Source of the DNA: a virus | DNA length: 29,197 bases | IMG/VR virus record: IMGVR_UViG_3300044574_000024 | Location: 1-29,197 of that record | Direction: 5' to 3' (one strand) | Shown here: one piece after another, positions 7,409 through 14,162 of the stretch | Layout: each line of letters begins with the position of its first letter | Position numbering within the stretch: the first letter of the stretch is position 1 | Translations under genes and position numbers: made by a program | Notes under the pieces: model-generated | Database searches by the model: none | The model's input: only the letters and a program-made list of their open reading frames with translations | Told to the model about the DNA's origin: nothing

Positions 7409-7515
7409 TATACCAAGACATGCTTCGCATGTGTTCGCGCTTCGCGCTCACCGGCCTGGTAAGTAAAACCGGTTACCTTTAGATACCTCTAAGTACCTTA
7501 GTGCAGCGTTTTTTT
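7409..7515 (+). ncRNA. Candidate structured small RNA driven by the 7374 promoter
   Basis: Downstream of the consensus promoter lies a gene-free, hairpin-rich segment: ACATGC-TTC-GCATGT (7418-7432), GCGC-TTC-GCGC (7437-7447), ACCGG/CCGGT (7450-7473) and CTAAG-TAC-CTTAG (7489-7501). It ends in a run of seven T (7509-7515). CGCT (7445-7448) could also pair with AGCG (7505-7508) directly before the T run. That would close a terminator-like multibranch element, though it competes with the GCGC hairpin. The last 18 bases are antisense to the 3' end of the Sm-like gene. Boundaries and existence are inferred; on the minus strand the same bases would be the gene 55 leader. Confidence 0.35.
7474..7500. 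repeat. Three tandem 10-bp iteron-like repeats
   Basis: TACCTTTAGA, TACCTCTAAG and TACCTTAGTG begin at 7474, 7484 and 7494, an exact 10-base period, close to one helical turn. On the minus strand they read AGGTA-N-[CT]TA. The last unit covers the stop codon of the Sm-like gene. The spacing suggests side-by-side protein binding on one DNA face. Confidence 0.45.
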
Positions 7516-8304
7516 ATCGCCCGCAACAATAATGGATGGAACCGTATTTGCAACATCGGCAGCAGAAGGAGAGTTTCCCAAATGCTTATTGGCTTCGCTC
7601 GCGTCCTCAACAAGAGGCTTTCTAGATTTTTCCAATACAGCGGCTATGTAGTCGTCTTCCTCGTCTTCAGCTTTCTTTTGTTGGGGTTGATTATTACCAC
7701 TTAGTCCCCGAACGATCTTTCCAAGTTCCGACTTAGGATCGATTGACTGAAGAGTCTCCTGATGCATTGACAGCGTAATGGAGAATATCATCTTTCGCAT
7801 GATTTCCGAGAAGTAAGTCTTTACTCCTTCCGATGGTTCGAACATCGTAGAAATCTGATCAGCCGAGATATTGAATATCTGATTGCTGGTCACCGCAGTC
7901 GATACCCAAGGCGACAGAAACATTGCAGGAGTCTTCTGTGCACCGGCTGACATATATGTGACCAGAGCCGGATAGTATATAACAAAAATCTTGTCTGAAT
8001 CTTTTTCCGTTCTGAACGCGCGCTCTTTTCTGGCATTGTCTTCAACGACTGCCAAGATTTGGGCGCGCTTTTTTGCGTCCTTTTCGCGCATGACGATATC
8101 TTCCCGTAACTCCTTCTCATGATCCTTCAGTGTGGAAATGAGAGAGACCATCTCTTCCCCATTTCGCATCTTGATGTACATGATCTTGGCAGATGTCGGA
8201 CCAATCGTGCCACGACCTCTGGGATCATGTTCGATTGATTTTTCTTTTTTTCTGACTTTGCTACTTGGGGTTGTTGTTGTCGTCGTCTTCTTTGTTTTTG
8301 CCAT
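7498..8304 (-). CDS. Sm-like (LSm-fold) domain protein of T4-like phages
   Basis: 268 residues from the ATG at 8304 (start MAKTKKTTTTTT), 1 base after the uvsW stop. Residues about 40-170 contain KIMYIKMRNGEEMVSLI, then IFVIYYPALVTYM, a FLSPWVSTA segment and ISTMFEPSEGVKTYF. That order (R/T-G-E-E strand, N/Y-P strand, PW, EP-S) is what I know of a conserved Sm-like family located between uvsW and gene 55 in cyanophages and related T4-types; its function there is not established. Ends are disordered: a Lys/Thr-rich N-terminus and a C-terminus rich in Q, D, E, S and A. A link to RNA binding is inference from the fold. It lies in the uvsY-uvsW-55 operon. Confidence 0.6.
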   Translation of the reverse strand: MAKTKKTTTTTTPSSKVRKKEKSIEHDPRGRGTIGPTSAKIMYIKMRNGEEMVSLISTLKDHEKELREDIVMREKDAKKRAQILAVVEDNARKERAFRTEKDSDKIFVIYYPALVTYMSAGAQKTPAMFLSPWVSTAVTSNQIFNISADQISTMFEPSEGVKTYFSEIMRKMIFSITLSMHQETLQSIDPKSELGKIVRGLSGNNQPQQKKAEDEEDDYIAAVLEKSRKPLVEDASEANKHLGNSPSAADVANTVPSIIVAGDKKTLH

Positions 8305-8305
8305 G

Positions 8306-9904
8306 TTATTCAAATACCTTTGATGCTGGTGGAACTAAATCAAGCTTGTAAATCTTGTATGGAAACTTTTCCTCGACATAAATCTTCAGCCGCTCCTCCA
8401 TGTGTCGATATGTAAAATTAGTTGGTCCCTTGGAAGCTGGACGCAGGTCGTCGGCGATATCAAATAGCGTCGCTGAGTCTTTGGCATCTCCAATACGAAG
8501 TCCGCGGCCGATTGATTGCAGATTTCGTATGCGGGACTTGGAAGGAGACGCAAAAACAACATTATGAAGATTGCGAATATTGATCCCCGTACTAAAAGTT
8601 CCATAAGAAGCCGCAATAATGGAATCATTTTCGGCTTCAACGATTCTACGAACCTCTTCGCGTTCATCGGTGTCTACTCCTCCATGAATGAAATATATCT
8701 TCCTATTCGGCTCGGCGACCTGCATCATGTCGAATAGAAGCTTTCCGTGCGTCTCGACGCGCTGAAAAAGGACGAGCGAATTACCCTTCAGATTCAGCGT
8801 TAACTTTGTGATGAAGCGATTGCGTGACTCGGAAGAAATCAAATATCTGATTTCGTCTTCGTATGTTCCGTCCATCTTCTTGAGTGCCTTGCAGTCCAAA
8901 TCAGGATGCTTCAGGATCATGACCTTGATTGGATGCAGCTTTGCAATATGTCCGGCATCCATTAGTTCCCTGGACGAAATGATCTTCTTTGCATCTCCGA
9001 AGAGACCTTCCAGAACCATCTTGTTGGTTGCGGTGCCGTCGAGTGTTCCAGTCAGACCTGTGCGATGATAGGCGTTGATGCAGGAATTCATGATATGAGA
9101 AAGAGACTTCGCCTTGAATTCATGCGCCTCGTCGCCTAGTACATGCGTGAACTGTTGAAATACTTCGGCTGGTAGTTTGTATATACTCTGCCAGGTGGAA
9201 ACCACGAATTTATCGGTTGATCCTGACTTGCCTCCTGCGACCAAGGACTCCCGGCCACCGTAGATACGCTGAAAATCGCTTTCGGTGAGTATATATTCCC
9301 TGGGTGCTTGCTTGGAAAATATGCACCAATCTCCAACAAGTTGGTCAACAAGTTGAATTCTCGGTACAAGCACAAGTCCCCTAAAACTATCAGCTTTGGA
9401 TCGGTAATACTGGAACAATATGTAAGCGATAAGTGTTTTGCCACTAGCTGTCGGAGATAGTACAAGTGAGCGGCGTTTTCGTAGGCAGTGTTCAACTGCG
9501 TCCAATTGGTCCGACCGAGGAGTAATCCGACTTCCATCAGCGCCGCAGATGTTAAGTCCATCGACAAAACTTTGGAGTGAATCTCTTGTAAGCGCAGAGG
9601 AGTCAGTGCCGAAGAAAAGGTTGCGGCCCCGAACGGTGGAATAACCCCGCCTGGTACCGAATTCCTCAATGATATTTTCCAACAGGCCCGCAGGTAGGAG
9701 AGAATCTCGTTTGCTGTAAAGACGTATTTTTCCATCCCAAGAACCTTTTGACGATTTAGACCATCGTCCGCCAGGCATAAACTGTGCTCCGGGAAGGTCA
9801 AAGGTGTAAAAGTCTGAGAGTTCATGTTTGATTGCTTCCGATGTGTGGATTTTCAAATAAGATGCATTGAGTGGTTCAATGTAAATATCAGGTTGAGAAG
9901 CCAT
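8306..9904 (-). CDS. uvsW: ATP-dependent helicase UvsW
   Basis: 532 residues, an SF2 helicase that in T4 unwinds R-loops and branched DNA and helps switch from origin- to recombination-dependent replication. Walker A SPTASGKT ends with K156 and T157, the DEAH box is at 258-261 (GDEAHEF), motif III TGLTGTLDG near 283, and motif VI QSIGRGLR in the last quarter. The first 120 residues (IKHELSDFYTFDLPGAQFMP and the G-R-x-W-D-G-K-I-R-L segment) match the small N-terminal DNA-binding domain of UvsW. The start overlaps the end of uvsY by 17 bases, as expected for co-translated genes. Confidence 0.94.
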   Translation of the reverse strand: MASQPDIYIEPLNASYLKIHTSEAIKHELSDFYTFDLPGAQFMPGGRWSKSSKGSWDGKIRLYSKRDSLLPAGLLENIIEEFGTRRGYSTVRGRNLFFGTDSSALTRDSLQSFVDGLNICGADGSRITPRSDQLDAVEHCLRKRRSLVLSPTASGKTLIAYILFQYYRSKADSFRGLVLVPRIQLVDQLVGDWCIFSKQAPREYILTESDFQRIYGGRESLVAGGKSGSTDKFVVSTWQSIYKLPAEVFQQFTHVLGDEAHEFKAKSLSHIMNSCINAYHRTGLTGTLDGTATNKMVLEGLFGDAKKIISSRELMDAGHIAKLHPIKVMILKHPDLDCKALKKMDGTYEDEIRYLISSESRNRFITKLTLNLKGNSLVLFQRVETHGKLLFDMMQVAEPNRKIYFIHGGVDTDEREEVRRIVEAENDSIIAASYGTFSTGINIRNLHNVVFASPSKSRIRNLQSIGRGLRIGDAKDSATLFDIADDLRPASKGPTNFTYRHMEERLKIYVEEKFPYKIYKLDLVPPASKVFE

Positions 9905-10388
9905 TGCGTACCTTCTGCCAATCGATGGCTGCTCGAATTTGATATGTTCTGTTTCCGAGTTCTTTGTTGATCAGCTTGCACGCTTCAACGATATCGGTAT
10001 GCTTGTTCACTTTGTTTTGTCCGGCTGTCAGGATCGGATCGATATCTAGAACATCCTGAAGTTGCTTGCCGGTCAAAATCTGTTGATAAGGCTCCCAGCC
10101 GTACTTCTTTTCTTCTTCGCGAGAAATCTTGCCTGAGTAGTATGCAGCACGAATTGACGCCGCCCGTTTTAGAGCGCGTTCGGACTCATGCAGTAGATCG
10201 TTATGAATGACCATGATCTTGAGATACTTGGCGTGAAGTATTCCAACATTGAGAATAATCTCGTCCAGATTGGATGTCGAATAGTCAATACGAACATCTT
10301 CCGACCAGGCATCGACCAGATTGTCGAGCGACATATCCACGATCTGATCTCGCGTAAGAGATGGGGCATTTTCGAAATTTACGGACAT
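9888..10388 (-). CDS. uvsY: Recombination mediator UvsY
   Basis: 166 residues from the ATG at 10388 (MSVNFEN), preferred over an upstream non-ATG start because AGGT precedes it; T4 UvsY is 137. The segment NLVDAWSEDVRIDYSTSNLDEI followed by ILHAKYLKIMVIHNDLL matches the N-terminal helices of UvsY, the mediator that loads UvsX recombinase on gp32-coated single-stranded DNA. The remaining helical part (ALKRAASIRAAYYSGKISRE, AAIDWQKVRNG) is typical. First gene of a recombination operon with a sigma70-like promoter at 10423-10451. No uvsX is visible in this window. Confidence 0.9.
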   Translation of the reverse strand: MSVNFENAPSLTRDQIVDMSLDNLVDAWSEDVRIDYSTSNLDEIILNVGILHAKYLKIMVIHNDLLHESERALKRAASIRAAYYSGKISREEEKKYGWEPYQQILTGKQLQDVLDIDPILTAGQNKVNKHTDIVEACKLINKELGNRTYQIRAAIDWQKVRNGFST

Positions 10389-10400
10389 GATGAGACCTAT

Positions 10401-10456
10401 GTTATACACACTCTGCTAGAAGAGTATAACACACGGATTCCCATTTGTCAAGGGAA
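10401..10456 (-). promoter_or_regulatory. Sigma70-like promoter of the uvsY operon inside two dyads
   Basis: Minus strand: TTGACA (10451 to 10446), 17 bases, TATACT (10428 to 10423). The -10 lies in an inverted repeat, GTTATA at 10401-10406 with TATAAC at 10425-10430 plus inner CTCT/AGAG arms. The -35 is the loop of a second dyad, TTCCC (10438-10442) with GGGAA (10452-10456). Such dyads could be operators, or the second could be a weak terminator for the gene upstream. uvsY starts about 35 bases after the -10. Confidence 0.65.
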
Positions 10457-10463
10457 AGTTTTA

Positions 10464-10976
10464 TTATGGATTATGCAAAGGCACGATATCGAAGTAGTCA
10501 AAACGGAATGTAGCGTCTGCCGTAATCGTCTGTCCGCCGTCGTCTGTGGCAGAGAACTGAACGGAAGACAAGTTCGTCGGAAAGCAGTTACGATACAGAA
10601 TGCGGATCACTGGATTATTCTGTCCGTTAAGGACAGTCAGCGTCGCATCGGAATACAATCCTAAGGTCGACTTGACTGTCTTGTATTCCTGAAACTTGAC
10701 AGGTTTACCCATTCCGCGCAGCCAGTCATGGATATTCTTCCATGAGTTCATGTACTCGTCTATCAGGAATGTAATCGTCAGTGGATCGTACTGGAGTTTA
10801 TCTCCATGACGATATATCTGTGAGAGTGGACTTTCTTGAATAACTTCCGATAGATTCAGACCAGGCAGCGCAACCGACTGACAGAAAAACGACATGTCCG
10901 GAACGCGCGCGAAGTTCAACATGAACTTCGTTGTCTGAAGCAGATTGGAATTGATTGGTTGATTTCTGTATGGCAT
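10464..10976 (-). CDS. Tail-tube-fold structural protein (gp3/gp19/gp54-like)
   Basis: 170 residues. It follows the pattern of the T4 tail tube superfamily: an N-terminal stretch with FMLNFARVPDMSFFCQSVALPG, then QESPLSQIYRHGDKLQYDPL, then TFLIDEYMNSWKNIHDWLRG, and a C-terminal strand set ending TADATFRFDYFDIVPL. The same layout is visible in this window's gp19. By position (between gp23 and uvsY, as for gene 3 in T4-like cyanophages) it may be the tail terminator gp3; a baseplate-tube protein such as gp54 is the other option. The start follows the stop of the His-rich gene by 5 bases. Confidence 0.6.
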   Translation of the reverse strand: MPYRNQPINSNLLQTTKFMLNFARVPDMSFFCQSVALPGLNLSEVIQESPLSQIYRHGDKLQYDPLTITFLIDEYMNSWKNIHDWLRGMGKPVKFQEYKTVKSTLGLYSDATLTVLNGQNNPVIRILYRNCFPTNLSSVQFSATDDGGQTITADATFRFDYFDIVPLHNP

Positions 10977-10981
10977 GATTA

Positions 10982-11899
10982 TTACGCGTGCTTGACCTTA
11001 TAGTCGATCTTGAGATTTCCTGGTCGACCGTCACCTTTCGGCTTTGCGACTCGGGGAGTTCCCACTTCAATTGGGTCCTTCTGAGTCTTTGTATCATGAA
11101 CATGTACATCGCCGTGTTTGGTCGTCGTGATCAGATAGCGCGCCGTACCGTCATGACCTTCGCCTCCAAACTTACCATGACCAGTCGCAGCTTCGTGTGC
11201 GACATGCTTCAGGAGATGCTTGTGCTTGGAATGAATCTCATTGATATGCTTCTGGGCTTCTTCCTTGTGATGATCCTTTTCCTTGTCGGACTTCGCGTGC
11301 TTCATATCTTCCAGATGCTTTGCGACTTTATGAATCTTGTGATGAACCTCTTCGGCTTCCTTGTTGGTCATATGACCGTGCTTGATAGCCTCTGATGTTG
11401 CGTGATGATAGGTTGCTTTCGTCTCGGCCGCTTCAGCCGACATTAGCTGTGAGTCGCCCTTCTTCAGGGAGACGCGATGCTTACCGATACGAACATCTTC
11501 CTTGGAGGTCGCATTCTTTGCGCCATGCTTAAGCCATGTGTCGGACAACGCACCGCGTGACGCGCCTTGGACATGTGCCTTGTCGCCATCTTCGTGTGAC
11601 TTCTTGAATGTGGGATGTTTCTTCATTGACTCGACGGCCTTGGCTGCATGATCGAGTTCATGATGATACGATGCCTTGTATTCCGCTTTCTTGTGACCCC
11701 CGACGAATCCTTCGTGCTGAGCATTCTTGAAATGCAACGGATGCTTCTCGTCGTGTTTGGCCTTCTCGGCTTCATGAACGGCATTCTTTTTCGTGCCGGC
11801 AGTGTGATTCCAAACATGAACAAGAGCGTGTTCATCATCATAGCCGGAACCTTTGGCTTCTTCGATGTACTGCATAGGGGACAGAAACTTGAGTGTCAT
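10982..11899 (-). CDS. His/Lys-rich protein with capsid-targeting-like N-terminus, possible nuclease
   Basis: 305 residues, extremely rich in His, Lys and Ala. The N-terminus MTLKFLSPMQYIEEAKGSG contains I-E-E before A, matching the (L/I)-x-E cleavage rule of T4 gp21 and the short capsid-targeting peptides of T4 internal proteins. In the middle, SKEDVRIGKHRVSLKKGDSQ followed by LMSAEAAETKATYHHA looks like the acidic residue / S-L-K strand of PD-(D/E)XK-type nucleases, but I cannot confirm the fold. The C-terminal part (YLITTTKHGDVHVHDTK) is beta-like. A late octamer ATAAATAC lies 47 bases before the ATG and CGGAGA serves as ribosome site. Inference: a protein packaged in the head and injected; a structural protein is the alternative. 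Confidence 0.5.
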   Translation of the reverse strand: MTLKFLSPMQYIEEAKGSGYDDEHALVHVWNHTAGTKKNAVHEAEKAKHDEKHPLHFKNAQHEGFVGGHKKAEYKASYHHELDHAAKAVESMKKHPTFKKSHEDGDKAHVQGASRGALSDTWLKHGAKNATSKEDVRIGKHRVSLKKGDSQLMSAEAAETKATYHHATSEAIKHGHMTNKEAEEVHHKIHKVAKHLEDMKHAKSDKEKDHHKEEAQKHINEIHSKHKHLLKHVAHEAATGHGKFGGEGHDGTARYLITTTKHGDVHVHDTKTQKDPIEVGTPRVAKPKGDGRPGNLKIDYKVKHA

Positions 11900-11946
11900 G
11901 AGAGTTTTCTCCGAAATGAAAAAAAAGGCCTAGAACGAATGTCGGA

Positions 11947-11954
11947 GTATTTAT
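11947..11954 (-). promoter_or_regulatory. Late promoter octamer upstream of the His/Lys-rich gene
   Basis: ATAAATAC on the minus strand, 47 bases before the ATG at 11899, similar to T4 TATAAATA and the other octamers here. Confidence 0.6.
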
Positions 11955-11966
11955 GTCCGATTTCAT

Positions 11967-11978
11967 CCTTGGCCAAGG
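11967..11978. repeat. Perfect 12-bp palindrome CCTTGGCCAAGG
   Basis: Fully self-complementary, lying between the sigma70-like element at 11985-12013 and the late octamer at 11947-11954, so it could be an operator for the upstream promoter. Nothing else supports a function. Confidence 0.4.
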
Positions 11979-11984
11979 AAGGGC

Positions 11985-12013
11985 AGTATAGCATTTTTTT
12001 TTATAAAAAACAA
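11985..12013 (-). promoter_or_regulatory. Weak sigma70-like promoter upstream of the His/Lys-rich gene
   Basis: Minus strand: TTGTTT (12013 to 12008), 17 bases mostly A/T, TATACT (11990 to 11985). The -10 equals that of the uvsY promoter, while the -35 matches only TTG. In an A/T-rich gap this may be chance. Confidence 0.35.
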
Positions 12014-12039
12014 GAGACAAGAGATTTTTTACCTATGTT

Positions 12040-12648
12040 TTATATAGTGATTCTGGAAACTCTGTAACCTTTGTGGAATCTAGTGGTGTATCGGGCAGTA
12101 CCTAAAAGATTACCTTGATCCAAATTGTTCTCTCTCGCGAACTTCTGGAGATTGGTTATTACTGTGTCGGACCCGTCCGGGTTAAATACACGATAAGTTT
12201 TAGCTAACTTTTCAGCAACGATTCGTTTTTGATTGTCTCCTTGTGTGTGTCCCATCAAGGACTTACTTCGTTTTTCATTTTCAAGTTTTTTTTGTTCGGA
12301 TGTCCTTGCTGCCATTCTCTTTTTCTGGGACTCAGATATCTTCCGTTTGATTTCTTCCGTCATTGATATGTCCGGCATTTTTTGATTGTATCCATTGGGC
12401 CAGATGGTGTTGTGATAAGTTATCCAATGAGTTTCGAGTTCAGTAAGCTGGGCCGGATTATCGGTTTCTGCCAGTACAGTATAATCAAACTTATTTATTC
12501 CATGCTTTCGGATGGCACGATGAAAGTAATAATCTGACCCAAATTTGGATTCAGATAGATGACAGCGTTTACGTTGGTCTGGATGAATGGTTTGTCCGAT
12601 GTAACGTTTTCCGTTTGTTTTGTTGTGATAGCAGTAAATAATGCCCAT
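12040..12648 (-). CDS. GIY-YIG homing endonuclease
   Basis: 202 residues from the ATG at 12648, chosen because AGGAA lies 7 bases upstream; a TTG six codons earlier is less likely. The GIY-YIG domain covers about residues 1-90: IIYCYHNKTNGKRYIGQT carries the two signature tyrosines, the arginines in DQRKR (25-28) supply the catalytic Arg, and ELETHW contains the metal-binding Glu (about 72). Next comes a NUMOD3-like helix (TEEIKRKISESQKKRM) and a C-terminal DNA-recognition module (YRVFNPDGSDTVITNLQKF, HKGYRVSRI). This is a free-standing mobile element just downstream of gp23, with its own sigma70-like promoter. Base composition is more A/T-rich than the neighbours. Confidence 0.9.
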   Translation of the reverse strand: MGIIYCYHNKTNGKRYIGQTIHPDQRKRCHLSESKFGSDYYFHRAIRKHGINKFDYTVLAETDNPAQLTELETHWITYHNTIWPNGYNQKMPDISMTEEIKRKISESQKKRMAARTSEQKKLENEKRSKSLMGHTQGDNQKRIVAEKLAKTYRVFNPDGSDTVITNLQKFARENNLDQGNLLGTARYTTRFHKGYRVSRITI

Positions 12649-12678
12649 ATGATGTTCCTGACTCAAGTTGTTACTAAC

Positions 12679-12707
12679 ATTATATATGAAACAAAATATG
12701 AAATCAA
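12679..12707 (-). promoter_or_regulatory. Sigma70-like promoter of the homing endonuclease
   Basis: Minus strand: TTGATT (12707 to 12702), 17 bases, TATAAT (12684 to 12679), starting right after the gp23 terminator and about 30 bases before the endonuclease ATG. It lets the endonuclease be made early, independently of late capsid transcription. Confidence 0.6.
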
Positions 12708-12709
12708 GT

Positions 12710-12743
12710 AAAAAAAGAGGAGAATCTTTTGGATTCTCCTCTT
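12710..12743 (-). terminator. Rho-independent terminator after gp23
   Basis: Perfect 12-bp stem AAGAGGAGAATC / GATTCTCCTCTT (12715-12743) with a 5-base loop. On the minus strand it is followed by a T run (12716-12710). It lies 31 bases after the gp23 stop and separates abundant capsid mRNA from the endonuclease gene. There is no T run on the other side, so it works on the minus strand only. Confidence 0.9.
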
Positions 12744-12750
12744 AACTGCT

Positions 12751-12776
12751 AACCTATTGATTTATATAGGTTTTTT
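12751..12776 (+). terminator. Weak stem-loop with T run on the plus strand
   Basis: AACCTAT (12751-12757) pairs with ATAGGTT (12766-12772) and runs into six T. It is A/T-rich and could stop plus-strand (antisense) transcription into gp23, but there is no known plus-strand gene to terminate. Confidence 0.3.
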
Positions 12777-14103
12777 ACATTAAATTTGTTACGCGAAAAA
12801 TTCTGTAGTAGATGTTTGCCTGACCAGCTGTGTTACGGTCACCAACCACGCCGTCTCCGTTCGTCGTTGCGAATGGGTTTGCGACCATTCCGTAACGAGT
12901 CTTGAAGCCGATCTTTGGCTGGAAGGTACCGGTATCAACTGCGCGGACCATCTGTAGCGGAACATAAGGGCAGTAGAACAGGCCGGCGTCGTAAGGGGAA
13001 GTACCCTTGTAGCCGACGGTGACGAGTTCGTTACCCGAAGTGGAACCACCGAAGTATGGATCGATGTAGACCTTCAGCTTGCCATGGATCGTACCAGCGA
13101 AGGTAGAACCCGTGTCATCGACATTCAGATCAGCAGACAGGTTGGGTGTGTAGGAAAGCAGGCCAGTCATTGCGAGAGCGGATGCGACATCTGACGAAAC
13201 AATCAGAATGTTGCCCTTACCACGACGGGTTGCCTTTGCGATGGCGTTGCATTCACGCTCAATCTGGAAGATCAAGCCCTTGAACTTTTCAACTGACCAA
13301 CGACCGTTGGAGTCAACGTCAAGGTTGAATGTGCCGTTCGTCTGAACGCCGTACTGAGCGCCGATTGTAGCCGTACGATAGATTGTACGAATGACTTCAC
13401 GGTTGATTTCAGCAAGGATTTCAGTTGACAGAATGTTTGCAAGTTCCGTCTCAGCTTCCAGACCATGGATAGCCTTGAGGTCCTGTGCAAGTTCCATCGT
13501 GTACTCAGCCTTCAGAGCGCGCGACTTAGCGGTTACTGTGACCTTGTCGATGGAGAATGCCATTTCTGCGAATGCGTTGCCGCCGACATCACCAAGCTGT
13601 TCGCCCTGTGCTGTCGTCATACCGTTACCGGTCGTGAAGACAGTGGAGTCTAGCAGGTTAGCTGTAGGATCGGAACCAACTTGAGCAGAGAAGCCCGAAG
13701 TGTTCTGTCCAGCGTTTGTGGACGAGAAGCCAGAGTTAGCTTCGTTGAAGTGTGCTTCTGTACCCGTCCTGGACGTGTAGCGAGAGCGCATTGCAAAGAT
13801 CAGGCCCGTAGGACCTGTCATTGGCTGCACGCCGCAGACATCGTATGCGATCAGGTTAGGAAGTGCGCGACGAACCAAAGAAATAAGGATTGGATCGTAG
13901 TTGTTGATACCTGCACCGGTGCTGTTTGTAGCAACCGCTTCAGATAGGAACCCCTGCTGACGACGATCTTCTGCCTGTGCTTCTTCCTGATTTTCAAGAA
14001 GGATCGCAGTGACGGCCTTTCTATAGGCGTCCTTAATAGGCGACAAATTATCGTGGTCGAGAACTGGGGCCCACTTTGCTGTTAGTTTATCAGATGGAAG
14101 CAT
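12775..14103 (-). CDS. 23: Major capsid protein gp23
   Basis: 442 residues, HK97-fold major head protein of T4-type phages (T4 gp23 is 521). The N-terminal propeptide ends in GFLSEA: cleavage after L-S-E at residue 55 by the gp21 protease, as in T4, would give a mature protein beginning AVATNSTGAG. Conserved stretches include NNYDPILISLVRRALPNLIA, DVCGVQPMTGPTGLIFAMRS, KSRALKAEYTMELAQDLKAI and RGKGNILIVSSDVASAL. The ATG has AAGGAG about 9 bases upstream and a CTAAATAG late octamer 24 bases upstream. A strong terminator follows the stop. Confidence 0.96.
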   Translation of the reverse strand: MLPSDKLTAKWAPVLDHDNLSPIKDAYRKAVTAILLENQEEAQAEDRRQQGFLSEAVATNSTGAGINNYDPILISLVRRALPNLIAYDVCGVQPMTGPTGLIFAMRSRYTSRTGTEAHFNEANSGFSSTNAGQNTSGFSAQVGSDPTANLLDSTVFTTGNGMTTAQGEQLGDVGGNAFAEMAFSIDKVTVTAKSRALKAEYTMELAQDLKAIHGLEAETELANILSTEILAEINREVIRTIYRTATIGAQYGVQTNGTFNLDVDSNGRWSVEKFKGLIFQIERECNAIAKATRRGKGNILIVSSDVASALAMTGLLSYTPNLSADLNVDDTGSTFAGTIHGKLKVYIDPYFGGSTSGNELVTVGYKGTSPYDAGLFYCPYVPLQMVRAVDTGTFQPKIGFKTRYGMVANPFATTNGDGVVGDRNTAGQANIYYRIFRVTNLM

Positions 14104-14127
14104 TTTAGTAATCTCCTTGTGTGCTTT

Positions 14128-14135
14128 CTATTTAG
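14128..14135 (-). promoter_or_regulatory. Late promoter octamer of gp23
   Basis: CTAAATAG on the minus strand, 24 bases before the gp23 ATG. Probable gp55-dependent late promoter. Confidence 0.75.
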
Positions 14136-14162
14136 AAATCTCGGTATTTCTAGAATACCAAA

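Noticed and set aside
7403-7500. tRNA-like reading of the hairpin segment
   Set aside because: No 7-bp acceptor stem, no T-loop consensus in the right place and no anticodon arm; no tRNA found in the window.
7501-7704. Plus-strand 67-residue ORF downstream of the consensus promoter, with a hydrophobic C-terminus
   Set aside because: GTG start without Shine-Dalgarno and fully antisense to the Sm-like gene; the hydrophobic run is the complement of an acidic stretch.
9136-9825. 229-residue minus-strand ORF
   Set aside because: Shadow frame of uvsW, which has complete helicase motifs.
14143-14159. Hairpin GGTATT / AATACC between gp22 and gp23
   Set aside because: A/T-rich, without T run; may attenuate read-through but cannot be called a terminator.
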